A stretch of 8,328 nucleotides of DNA from Sphingobacterium sp. Its GTDB lineage: Bacteria > Bacteroidota > Bacteroidia > SpSt-205. Location: positions 1 through 8,328 of the forward strand of contig JAPYWM010000052.1 in NCBI GenBank assembly GCA_028276345.1, in the 5' to 3' direction. The notes beneath the pieces are model-generated. The model worked only from the letters and a program-made list of their open reading frames with translations. It was not told the origin of the DNA and did no database searches. A program made the translations under genes and the position numbers. Each line of letters begins with the position of its first letter. Within the stretch, counting starts at the first letter, position 1. Shown piece by piece: positions 1 through 6,393 of this stretch.

Positions 1-500
1 AGATTGGGGCGCGCAACATGGACCACTACGAGCTGCTCAAGGCGGCGGGCGCTATGCATAAGCCTGTCCTCCTTAAGCGCAATCCGCAAGCCACGCTGAC
101 GGAGTTTTTGTTTGCCGCAGAGTACTTACTCTTGTATGGGGCGCCGGTGGTGATATTGTGCGAGCGGGGGATACGGACGTATGAGCGGCGGCTGAGGTAT
201 ACGCTGGATGTGGGGGGAATAGCCGTTTTACGGTCGGAGGTGGGGCTGCCTGTGATTGCGGACCCATCCCATGCGGCGGGCGAAGCGGCCTACGTGGAAG
301 CCCTATCGCTGGCGGCGATCGGGGCCGGCGCCGAAGGCCTCATCGTAGAAGTGCACCCCGACCCGCCGGCAGCGAAATCCGATGCCCGGCAGCAGCTTAC
401 GTTTGAAGCCTTTGCTCACCTCAAAGCGAAGGCCGATAGGCTCTGGGCTACTTTACACGACACAGCCACTCCAGCCCTAAATGCAAAAGGCGTCTCATAA
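1..500 (+). CDS. aroF: 3-deoxy-7-phosphoheptulonate (DAHP) synthase, C-terminal part (5' end outside window)
   Basis: This enzyme condenses phosphoenolpyruvate and erythrose-4-phosphate to DAHP, the first step of the shikimate (aromatic amino acid) pathway, in the cytoplasm. Only the last 165 or so residues are present. The reading frame is open from base 3 and begins IGARNM, a conserved stretch inside the family, so the first ATG in the window (base 18) is internal and not the start. Visible family motifs, numbered from that Met, are PVLLKR (16-21), the CERGIRT active-site segment (48-54), DPSHAAG (82-88, with the metal-ligand His), VEVHPDP (110-116, with a metal-ligand Glu) and the SD that follows (121-122, with a metal-ligand Asp). 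The pattern fits the AroF/AroA(G) class known from Thermotoga and Bacillus rather than the E. coli AroG/F/H class. The tail after about residue 147 (ending NAKGVS) looks non-conserved and lies in a 53-base convergent overlap with the nucleoside phosphorylase gene. An N-terminal ACT or chorismate mutase domain cannot be judged. The family call is firm; the symbol varies between species. Confidence 0.93.
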   Translation, partial: IGARNMDHYELLKAAGAMHKPVLLKRNPQATLTEFLFAAEYLLLYGAPVVILCERGIRTYERRLRYTLDVGGIAVLRSEVGLPVIADPSHAAGEAAYVEALSLAAIGAGAEGLIVEVHPDPPAAKSDARQQLTFEAFAHLKAKADRLWATLHDTATPALNAKGVS

Positions 501-1341
501 GCTCCTGGATGGAAGGGCCGCCATTGGTGTAGGCAAAAGCCCCTTCTTCCCGCTGCGCGATCCCTAAGCACATAGCCGCCGCCTCATGCCCGAGACTGCG
601 GGCAAGGCCCAGCAGGGCCGCCGCCTCCATCTCAATGTTCTGGATAACCTGCCCCTGGTAGCTGAAACCCGCCATGAGCGCCGGGATATCCGCGTGCTGG
701 ACCTTCCCGACAAGCGATCTGCCCTGCGGCCCATAAAACCCCGGCGCGCTATACGTGCCTCCCCGAACGAAATTCCCCTCCCAGCGCACTTTCTCTGAGA
801 GGGCCTTGAAGGCAGGGGAGCTATGCACGCCATACCAGGGGAGCTTGGTCGGCTTGTGGCGAGCCCAGTACGTCTGAAATGCCGTGGAAAGCTCCTCGTC
901 AGTGAAGTTCTCGTAAAAATAGGGCAGCGGGTCAATCCCAATGGCCCAGTCCGTAAAGACGACAGTGCCGACAGGGGTTCGCGACTGCAGAAGCCCGCTT
1001 GTGCCAATCCGAAGGAGGTAGAGCTTTTTCCGAGTGGGGAAAGGAAGCCCCCGGCTGAGGTCTATATTGTGCAGGGCCTCCAGCTCTAAAAGGGCTATCT
1101 CGGTATTATCAGGGCCGATGCCTGTGCCAATCACCGAGAGAAGCTGCCCCTCATACAGCCCCGTGAGCCACCGAAACTCCCGATGCGCGCCCTCATGCAG
1201 AATCTTTGAGAAAAAGGGTTTTGCCAGCTCCACCCGTTGCGGATCCCCCACGAGAAGGCACCGGGAAGCCGCCTGGTCCGGCCGCATCGATAGGTGGTAG
1301 ATAGAACCGTCTGGATTTAGCGGTAGCTCGCTACGTCTCAT
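448..1341 (-). CDS. udp: Nucleoside phosphorylase, uridine phosphorylase-like (PNP/UDP family)
   Basis: This cytoplasmic salvage enzyme of 297 residues should split a nucleoside with phosphate into base plus ribose-1-phosphate. Family motifs are in the expected order: VGDPQR (31-36) and GTGIGPDN (72-79) for phosphate binding, RIGTSG (111-116) completing the phosphate site, and EMEAA (237-241), whose Met-Glu pair binds the ribose. The opening LNPDGSIYHL and the block TYSAPGFYGPQGR (196-208) match the long uridine-phosphorylase-like form common in Bacteroidota, as I recall it. The substrate (uridine or another nucleoside) cannot be fixed by reading. The ATG at 1341 gives an N-terminus that fits the family; no Shine-Dalgarno precedes it. 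It lies 54 bases downstream of the pntB stop on the same strand, so it may be the last gene of the pnt transcript, although TTCCTTTG (minus, 1360-1353) is a poor -7-like box. Its last 17 codons (LMRRLLHLGLEWLCRVK, a helix-like tail) are antisense to the end of aroF. Confidence 0.9.
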   Translation of the reverse strand: MRRSELPLNPDGSIYHLSMRPDQAASRCLLVGDPQRVELAKPFFSKILHEGAHREFRWLTGLYEGQLLSVIGTGIGPDNTEIALLELEALHNIDLSRGLPFPTRKKLYLLRIGTSGLLQSRTPVGTVVFTDWAIGIDPLPYFYENFTDEELSTAFQTYWARHKPTKLPWYGVHSSPAFKALSEKVRWEGNFVRGGTYSAPGFYGPQGRSLVGKVQHADIPALMAGFSYQGQVIQNIEMEAAALLGLARSLGHEAAAMCLGIAQREEGAFAYTNGGPSIQELMRRLLHLGLEWLCRVK

Positions 1342-1395
1342 GAGGTGAGAAGCAAAGGAAGCTAATTTTTGCGGGAACGGAGGGGTGCGGGGCTA

Positions 1396-2769
1396 TTAGC
1401 TCTCTGTGAGCGCCTGGGTGATAGCTTCCAGGGATTTTTTAGCATCGCCGAAGAGCATGTAGGTGTTTGGCTTGTAGAAGAGCTCGTTTTCCACGCCGGC
1501 GAAGCCGGGGTTCATGGAACGTTTGAGCACGACGACGGTGCGGGCCTTCTCTACTTCCAGGATGGGCATACCGTAGAGGGGGCTGGAGCGGTCGGTTTTG
1601 GCAGCGGGGTTGACGACATCGTTGGCGCCGATGACGAGTGCTACATCCACCTGTGGGAAGTCGGGATTGATACGTTCCATTTCCCACATAAGGTCATAAG
1701 GTACGTCTGCTTCGGCTAAGAGGACATTCATATGGCCGGGCATGCGGCCAGCTACGGGATGGATAGCGAAACGTACGTCTACGCCTTTTTTCTGGAGGGC
1801 ATCCAGGAGTTTTTTAACGGCATGTTGTGCCTGAGAGACGGCCATGCCGTAGCCGGGCACGATCACGACGGACTGGGCATAACTCAGCATCAGGGCTAAA
1901 TCTTCCGCCGAAGTTTGTCGGACCGTGCGGCCTTCTGCGGAAGCTGCGCTCACCTGTCCCCCCACCGCTTCAAAAAGCACACTCCAAAGCGAGCGGTTCA
2001 TAGCCTTAGACATGATAGTGGTGAGAATGAAGCCCGATGCGCCCACGAGGGTTCCTGCGATGATTAGCAGGTAGTTTTGCAGGACAAATCCCGTAGCAGC
2101 TGCGGCTAAGCCGGAGAGGGAGTTTAGAAACGCCACGATCACGGGCATATCGGCCCCGCCGACGGGTAGAACCATCCATACGCCCAGGAGGAGGCTGCTG
2201 GCTGTCAGGAGCCAGAGTGGTAAAGGCGTCGGGGCAATTATGGCCCAGAGCATAAGTCCGACGTTCACTATTAGCCAGAAGGCTGTCTGGTAGTGGTGGC
2301 CGGGTAGGACGATGGGGCGACCGGTCAGGACTTCATGGAGCTTACCGGCGGCGATTAGGCTTCCGGAGAGGGTGGCTGTCCCGATGAGAATGCTGAGGCC
2401 AACGGTCAGGAGCCAGGCTGGGGGGGGGTCGCCGTGGGGGAGTTTTTGGAGGGCTTCGCCGAGGCCTACGAGAGCGGAGGCGCCGCCGCCGAAGCCATTG
2501 AGTAGGGCCACCATCTGCGGCATGGCGGTCATCTGGACGCGCAAGGCCATCCAGGTTCCCAGCGCGCCGCCCGCTGCCACCCCCAGCACGATCCACTCAT
2601 ACCGCCCGATCGCCTGGTGAAACAGCGTCGCTACAGCGCCGAGCACCATGCCTAATGCCCCCAGCCCATTCCCTAAGCGAGCCGTCCGGGGCGAATTCAA
2701 GAGCTTGATGGCAATAATAAACAACGCTGACGCCACCAGATAGGCTACCTGAATCAAACTCTCCCTCAT
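1396..2769 (-). CDS. pntB: NAD(P) transhydrogenase subunit beta
   Basis: PntB forms the rest of the membrane proton channel (domain II) and the whole NADP(H)-binding domain III of the proton-translocating transhydrogenase in the cytoplasmic membrane. The 457 residues are close to the usual length of about 460. Residues 1-255 hold about nine hydrophobic segments, with the conserved blocks NGFGGGAS (91-98) and ADMPVIVAFLN (206-216). The channel position that is His91 in E. coli PntB appears as Asn91 here, a substitution I recall from other bacteria. Domain III carries PGYGMAVSQAQHAV (305-318, the NADP fold), GRMPGHMNVLLAEA (341-354), GANDVVNPAA (381-390) and a canonical end from SMNPGFAGVENELF (418-431) to MLFGDAKK (438-445). 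The ATG overlaps the pntAB stop by 4 bases (ATGA), so translation is probably coupled. A run of nine G (nine C in the coding strand) at 2420-2428 encodes Pro115-117. The first 65 or so codons are G-rich, the rest strongly C-rich. Confidence 0.97.
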   Translation of the reverse strand: MRESLIQVAYLVASALFIIAIKLLNSPRTARLGNGLGALGMVLGAVATLFHQAIGRYEWIVLGVAAGGALGTWMALRVQMTAMPQMVALLNGFGGGASALVGLGEALQKLPHGDPPPAWLLTVGLSILIGTATLSGSLIAAGKLHEVLTGRPIVLPGHHYQTAFWLIVNVGLMLWAIIAPTPLPLWLLTASSLLLGVWMVLPVGGADMPVIVAFLNSLSGLAAAATGFVLQNYLLIIAGTLVGASGFILTTIMSKAMNRSLWSVLFEAVGGQVSAASAEGRTVRQTSAEDLALMLSYAQSVVIVPGYGMAVSQAQHAVKKLLDALQKKGVDVRFAIHPVAGRMPGHMNVLLAEADVPYDLMWEMERINPDFPQVDVALVIGANDVVNPAAKTDRSSPLYGMPILEVEKARTVVVLKRSMNPGFAGVENELFYKPNTYMLFGDAKKSLEAITQALTES

Positions 2770-3044
2770 TTCCGGCGAAACATTTTTAGCATGCGGTCGG
2801 TAACGAGAAAACCACCCACCACATTGATCATGGCTAAGGCCACTGCAAGCGTAGCCAGGATGATCGCGAGGGGGTTTTCTTCACTACCAGCAGCTATCAG
2901 GGAGCCTATGAGGGTGATACCGGAGATGGCATTGGAGCCAGACATGAGGGGGGTGTGGAGGGTAGGCGGAACCTTACTGATGAGCTCAAAGCCTAAAAAG
3001 GCAGCCAGCATGAAGATGAAGAGGGCGAAAAGTACTTCGGTCAT
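2766..3044 (-). CDS. pntAB: NAD(P) transhydrogenase subunit alpha part 2 (membrane subunit)
   Basis: This small integral membrane protein of 92 residues supplies the alpha-subunit share of the proton channel (domain IIa). In two-gene transhydrogenases such as that of E. coli it is fused to the C-terminus of PntA; here it is a separate gene, as in Rhodospirillum rubrum. Three hydrophobic helices are visible at about 2-20, 39-53 and 58-81. The hallmark conserved loop GFELISKVPPTLHTPLMSGS (18-37) leads into NAISGI (38-43). The protein ends in a basic tail, FRRK, expected on the cytoplasmic side. The gene starts 3 bases after the pntAA stop and overlaps the pntB start by 4 bases, so the three are clearly one operon. 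No Shine-Dalgarno is seen before the ATG at 3044, which suggests coupling to translation of pntAA. Confidence 0.95.
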   Translation of the reverse strand: MTEVLFALFIFMLAAFLGFELISKVPPTLHTPLMSGSNAISGITLIGSLIAAGSEENPLAIILATLAVALAMINVVGGFLVTDRMLKMFRRK

Positions 3045-3047
3045 AAG

Positions 3048-4160
3048 TTAGGCGGGTTGTTTGGTTTCGGTGGGTTGGCCCTGCCATAGTAGACAGGTCG
3101 CTGCGAGGATTTCGTCGTCTCTGTGGAGCGTGAAAGTCCCCTCCCGGGAGAAGAGGCGGAGGAACTCGTAGAAGTTTCTGGCGAGCATTTGGGAGGCGTG
3201 GAGGGGAAGGGTGCTGGGGAGGTTGATGGGGGCGATGAGGGTGATGCCTTGAATGGATTGGGTTTGGCCGGGGATGGTGTCTTCGCAGTTGCCGCCAGTC
3301 TCGGCAGCCAGGTCTACGACCACGCTCCCAGGCTTCATACGGCGCAGGGCTTGGCTGGTAACGATTTTGGGGGCGGGACGGCCAGGCACCGCTGCCGTGG
3401 TGATGAGGATGTCTACTTCTGCTATGGCGTTTTCTAAGGCGGCTTTCTGGCGGGCTTGTTCTTCTTCGGTTAGGGGGCGGGCGTAACCACCGGCGCCCTC
3501 GGCTTTCAGGTCGGGCAGGAGGTCTAAGAACTTAGCGCCGAGGCTCTCTACCTGTTCGCGGGCGGCAGGCCGTACATCGTAGGCTTCCACGCGGGCGCCG
3601 AGGCGACGCGCTGTGGCAATAGCTTGAAGGCCCGCCACCCCTGCGCCAATCACCAGCACCCGAGCGGGCGCCAAAGTCCCCGCCGCCGTCGTGAGCATAG
3701 GCATCACCCGACCATATTCTACTGCGGCCAGGAGCACCGCTTTGTATCCAGCGAGGGCCGCCATCGAGGAAAGCACATCCATGCTCTGGGCCCGAGTGAT
3801 ACGGGGCAGCTTTTCCAGGGCGAATACCGTCCAGCCCTGCTTACTCAGCGCATCCAGCCGCTTGGGGTGGCGCCAGATATTCAGGTGGCCAATCAGGACT
3901 TTTCCGGTGGCCTGGGGAAAGCGGCTCACGTCAGGCGTTTCGAGCGAGAGGAGGATATCTGCTTCGGCAAGCAGGGCCGACTTATCAGGGACGATGCGGG
4001 CGCCTGCCTGCTGGTAAGCCTCGTCCGGCAGAAAAATACTCTCACCCAGGCCTCTCTCTATCAGCACTTGCAGGCCCAGCTGCTGGAGTTTTAAGACATA
4101 TTCGGGTAGGACGGGAAGCCGCCGTTCGGAGGGCGTTTCTCGCCACACACCTACGCGCAT
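3048..4160 (-). CDS. pntAA: NAD(P) transhydrogenase subunit alpha part 1 (NAD(H)-binding domain I)
   Basis: This is the peripheral cytoplasmic domain I (370 residues) that binds NAD(H) and exchanges hydride with domain III of PntB, driven by protons through PntAB/PntB. Evidence includes the start MRVGVWRETPSERR, PRITRAQSMD (119-128) containing the RQD-loop residues Arg120, Gln125 and Asp128, the Rossmann motif VIGAGVAG (170-177), Asp195 at the end of the second strand as expected for NAD over NADP, REQVESLGAKF (201-211), and TTAAVPGRPAPKIVT (254-268). After VLSS the family usually has Gln (SSQ); here it is Met133. The related alanine dehydrogenases share this fold, but the neighbouring pntAB and pntB settle the identity. 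I start at ATG 4160: the frame stays open to 4244, but the extra 28 residues have no family counterpart and would run into the divergent glycosyltransferase gene. The box TACATTTG lies 5 bases before this ATG. The 3' third has extreme C-rich codon use. Confidence 0.95.
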   Translation of the reverse strand: MRVGVWRETPSERRLPVLPEYVLKLQQLGLQVLIERGLGESIFLPDEAYQQAGARIVPDKSALLAEADILLSLETPDVSRFPQATGKVLIGHLNIWRHPKRLDALSKQGWTVFALEKLPRITRAQSMDVLSSMAALAGYKAVLLAAVEYGRVMPMLTTAAGTLAPARVLVIGAGVAGLQAIATARRLGARVEAYDVRPAAREQVESLGAKFLDLLPDLKAEGAGGYARPLTEEEQARQKAALENAIAEVDILITTAAVPGRPAPKIVTSQALRRMKPGSVVVDLAAETGGNCEDTIPGQTQSIQGITLIAPINLPSTLPLHASQMLARNFYEFLRLFSREGTFTLHRDDEILAATCLLWQGQPTETKQPA

Positions 4161-4165
4161 GCCCC

Positions 4166-4173
4166 CAAATGTA
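4166..4173 (-). promoter_or_regulatory. Putative Bacteroidota-type -7 promoter box for the pnt operon
   Basis: Read on the minus strand this is TACATTTG, an exact match to the TAnnTTTG -7 consensus known from Bacteroides and Flavobacterium. Five bases (GGGGC) separate it from the pntAA ATG at 4160. A -7 box this close puts the transcription start at or next to the start codon, so the mRNA would be leaderless or nearly so. No convincing -33 TTTG element lies at the usual distance upstream, which lowers confidence. The consensus has six fixed bases and is expected by chance a few times in this window; its position is what supports it. Confidence 0.45.
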
Positions 4174-4183
4174 GGGAAAAGCC

Positions 4184-4191
4184 CACTTTTG
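4184..4191 (+). promoter_or_regulatory. Weak -7-like box before the GT4 glycosyltransferase
   Basis: CACTTTTG differs from TAnnTTTG at one fixed base and lies exactly 5 bases (CCTGG) before the GTG at 4197, mirroring the arrangement on the opposite strand. There is no clear -33 element and no Shine-Dalgarno. The call rests mainly on the repeated spacing, so it is tentative. Confidence 0.25.
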
Positions 4192-4196
4192 CCTGG

Positions 4197-5357
4197 GTGA
4201 CCCGCATCCGAGTCTGGCATTTTGCAGGTACCATCAATCGACATGACTTCATTGATACGGTTGTTCGCTATTTAGACCGGGAGCGGTTTGAGGTGGGGGT
4301 GGTAACCTTCTTGCGGGAGAGTAACATAGAGTCGCCTCAGTATGAAGAGGTGGGCATCCCTCATCGGGTCATACCGGTGTCGTCGTATAGGGCTTATGGG
4401 GCCTATTTGAGGGCGGCTTGGCGGCTGGCGCAGATGCTTCGCCAAGAAGGGGTAGAGATTTTACATGCGCATCATTACTGGGAGGGGTTTGTAGCGGCCT
4501 TAGCTAAAAAGCTATACCCGCGCGTGCAGCTGGTTTTACATCGGCATTACACAGAGGATGTTTTGCGTTTGCCGCCGCTCAAACGGCGTGTTTTACTGGG
4601 GCTTGAGCGGTGGATGTATAAGCAGGCAGATAGGTTAGTGGTTCCGACAGACTTCATGGCTCGGCTTGTGAGACAGCTACATTCTAAGGTGGGTCATATA
4701 GAAGTTATTCCGTACGGTTTCGCGTTTTCGGCGGAGAAGTATCAGCGGCCATCAGAGGAGCGGCGGCAGGCGGTGCGGTCGCAGTATGGGGCTTCGGATG
4801 GGCACTTTGTGATCGTAAACGTAGCTACGCATCGTTTGCAGAAGGGACAGCATGTTTTACTGCGGGCTTTTCAGAAGTTTTATGGGGTTGTGCCGCAGGG
4901 GCGTTTGTGGCTAGTGGGGGAGGGGCCTGAGACGCCGATGTTGAAGGCCTTAGCGGAGGAGTTAGGTCTTTTGCAGGGTGGGTTGGAGGCGCCGTGTCGG
5001 TTTCTGGGGTGGCGGCGGGGTTTGGAAGTGCGAGACCTAATAGCGGCTTCGGACCTCTTTGTCCATCCTACTTTTAGCGAGGCCTTCCCGCAAGTGATGG
5101 TAGAAAGCCTGAGCTTAGGCGTGCCCTTGGTGATTACGCCTGTATCGGGAGCAGTCGATTATTTGAGGCACGGGGAAACGGCCTGGTTGGTACCCAGAGA
5201 AGATGTAGCCGCCCTCGCAGAAGCGCTTCTTTACCTTTATCAGCATCCCGATTTGCGCCTTGCCATAGCCCAAAGGGGTCAGGCTTTCGTACGGGAGTCC
5301 TTTGACTACACGCAAGTCAATAGAAAATATGAACAGCTCTATGCCAGCCTCGTCTGA
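4197..5357 (+). CDS. Glycosyltransferase, GT4-like (GT-B fold)
   Basis: This 386-residue protein should transfer a sugar from a nucleotide donor to a glycan or lipid acceptor on the cytoplasmic side of the membrane. It has the two Rossmann-like halves of a GT-B enzyme: an N-terminal acceptor domain (about 1-175, with ILHAHHYWEG at 88-97 and EVIPYGF at 169-175) and a C-terminal donor domain (about 200-365). The donor half shows RLQKG (213-217), LWLVGEGPE (237-245), LFVHPTFSEAFPQVMVE (287-303) with the EX7E pair Glu295 and Glu303, and GVPLVIT (308-314). Sugar and acceptor cannot be read. The start is GTG at 4197, giving VTRIRVWHF, which leads directly into the first beta strand; no Shine-Dalgarno is visible. 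It is divergent from pntAA across 36 bases, and its end overlaps the following GT2 gene, so the two probably act in one surface-glycan pathway. Bases up to about 5040 are strongly G-rich. Confidence 0.88.
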   Translation: MTRIRVWHFAGTINRHDFIDTVVRYLDRERFEVGVVTFLRESNIESPQYEEVGIPHRVIPVSSYRAYGAYLRAAWRLAQMLRQEGVEILHAHHYWEGFVAALAKKLYPRVQLVLHRHYTEDVLRLPPLKRRVLLGLERWMYKQADRLVVPTDFMARLVRQLHSKVGHIEVIPYGFAFSAEKYQRPSEERRQAVRSQYGASDGHFVIVNVATHRLQKGQHVLLRAFQKFYGVVPQGRLWLVGEGPETPMLKALAEELGLLQGGLEAPCRFLGWRRGLEVRDLIAASDLFVHPTFSEAFPQVMVESLSLGVPLVITPVSGAVDYLRHGETAWLVPREDVAALAEALLYLYQHPDLRLAIAQRGQAFVRESFDYTQVNRKYEQLYASLV

Positions 5358-6378
5358 GGTGTTGCCGGTCTCGGTGATTATTCCGGCGTATAACGAGGAG
5401 GCTTCCTTAGGGTTGCTTTTAGAGGATCTGCGTGTGCAGGAGCGGCCGCCTGCGGAGGTGGTTGTCGTGGATGCGGGTTCTACGGATCGGACGGCTGAGG
5501 TGGCTCGGGCTTATGCGCCTTGGGTGAGGGTAATTCAAGTGGATCGGGCTTACCCGGGTCAGGCCCGCAATATCGGGGTAGCGTATGCGCGGTATTCCAT
5601 CGTGGCCTTTTGGGATGGGGAGATGCGCATAGCCCCGCAGACGCTAAAGCGCCTTTGTGAGCCTATTTTATCGGATAAGGCGGACTTTGCACAGGGGCGA
5701 TTGTATCTACGGGAGGGAAGTGACGTTTTCTGGGTATATGCGACGATTGTTCTGGGAAGTTTTGTAGCGGATGAGAAGGGCATTTATAGCCTACCTCCTG
5801 TGGCATGCTGTGCTATGAAGAGGTCCTTATATGTGCAGGTGGGGGGCTGTCCCCCGTATCGGGCCTCGGAGGATCATGTATTTCGTCGGGCGGTGGAACG
5901 AAGCGGGGCCCGTATCATAGAAGAGCCAGAGGCTATCTCGTGGTGGTCCCCTCAGGTAACTGCTAAGGGTCTTTTTCGGAAGACTCGGCTGTATGCCCGG
6001 CATAATCTTATTGCTGGCGATCCGCTACGGTGGTTCAAGCGACTGTATGTGTACTATGCAGGGCTCCTACTCATGGTTCTGCTGGTCGGGCTCTTGTGGA
6101 GCTGGGGAAGAGGTCTTTTAACGGGCGCTTTTTTGTGGGTGGGGCTAATCGGTGCCCGTAGCACCTGGCACTTGTGGCGTAAGCGTGGTATTATCCGCCA
6201 AGCCCTTGCCTTCAGAAGAAGCCTGTCATGGGGCTATCTGCTGAAGATGGTGCCCTTGCTTACAGCGGTTACCGATATAGCTTCATGGCTGGGTTTTTTT
6301 GATTGGCTGCTCTTAGATAAAGTGGGGATAGCCCCCGAGAAATACCCCGACCCCCAGCTCAAAACGCCAGCAGCTTAA
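5329..6378 (+). CDS. Membrane-anchored glycosyltransferase, GT2-like (GT-A fold)
   Basis: From ATG 5329 the protein has 349 residues. Residues 12-240 form a GT-A catalytic domain: PVSVIIPAYNEE (13-24), VVVVDAGSTDRT (44-55) for the nucleotide, FWDGE (94-98) at the DxD metal site, and SEDHVFRRAV (180-189) with the Glu-Asp pair that usually provides the catalytic base. The third DxD residue is Glu98 rather than Asp. Hydrophobic stretches at about 241-258, 262-276 and 302-329 suggest two or three membrane helices, so the enzyme probably works on a lipid-linked acceptor at the inner membrane. Substrate unknown. The start is uncertain: TTG 5302 and ATG 5341 are in frame, and none has a Shine-Dalgarno. 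ATG 5329 overlaps the end of the GT4 gene by 29 bases, ATG 5341 by 17; either overlap suggests coupled translation. Confidence 0.87.
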   Translation: MNSSMPASSEVLPVSVIIPAYNEEASLGLLLEDLRVQERPPAEVVVVDAGSTDRTAEVARAYAPWVRVIQVDRAYPGQARNIGVAYARYSIVAFWDGEMRIAPQTLKRLCEPILSDKADFAQGRLYLREGSDVFWVYATIVLGSFVADEKGIYSLPPVACCAMKRSLYVQVGGCPPYRASEDHVFRRAVERSGARIIEEPEAISWWSPQVTAKGLFRKTRLYARHNLIAGDPLRWFKRLYVYYAGLLLMVLLVGLLWSWGRGLLTGAFLWVGLIGARSTWHLWRKRGIIRQALAFRRSLSWGYLLKMVPLLTAVTDIASWLGFFDWLLLDKVGIAPEKYPDPQLKTPAA

Positions 6379-6380
6379 CA

Positions 6381-6388
6381 TACCTTTA
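6381..6388 (+). promoter_or_regulatory. Possible -7-like box before rpe
   Basis: TACCTTTA matches TAnnTTTG except for the last base. It lies 2 bases after the GT2 stop and exactly 5 bases (CCGGC) before the GTG of rpe at 6394. The spacing is the same as at both divergent starts near 4160-4197. No Shine-Dalgarno is present in this 15-base gap, so either a leaderless start here or coupling to the upstream gene would explain translation. Confidence 0.35.
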
Positions 6389-6393
6389 CCGGC

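Noticed and set aside
512..552. GGAAGGG / CCCCTTC hairpin as a terminator for aroF
   Set aside because: The arms are interrupted, the loop is about 20 bases, no T-run follows, and it lies in conserved udp coding sequence.
564..1007. 147-codon frame inside the nucleoside phosphorylase gene on the same strand
   Set aside because: Arg/Ser-rich out-of-frame translation of a conserved gene, typical of a shadow frame.
1369..1719. 116-codon open frame antisense to the pntB 3' end
   Set aside because: It mirrors the highly conserved NADP-binding domain of PntB and has no motif or plausible start signal.
3624..4094. 156-codon open frame antisense to pntAA
   Set aside because: It is a shadow of a GC-rich conserved gene; its composition follows the codon use of pntAA and it has no recognisable motif.
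4161..4244. Longer reading of pntAA starting at 4244 with 28 extra residues
   Set aside because: The extra residues do not resemble the family N-terminus, they overlap the divergent glycosyltransferase gene, and MRVGVWRE at 4160 is the normal start.
4197..6378. Glycosyltransferase pair as a horizontally acquired capsule island
   Set aside because: There are only two genes, with no flippase, polymerase, mobile element or sharp composition break at their borders, so transfer is not supported.
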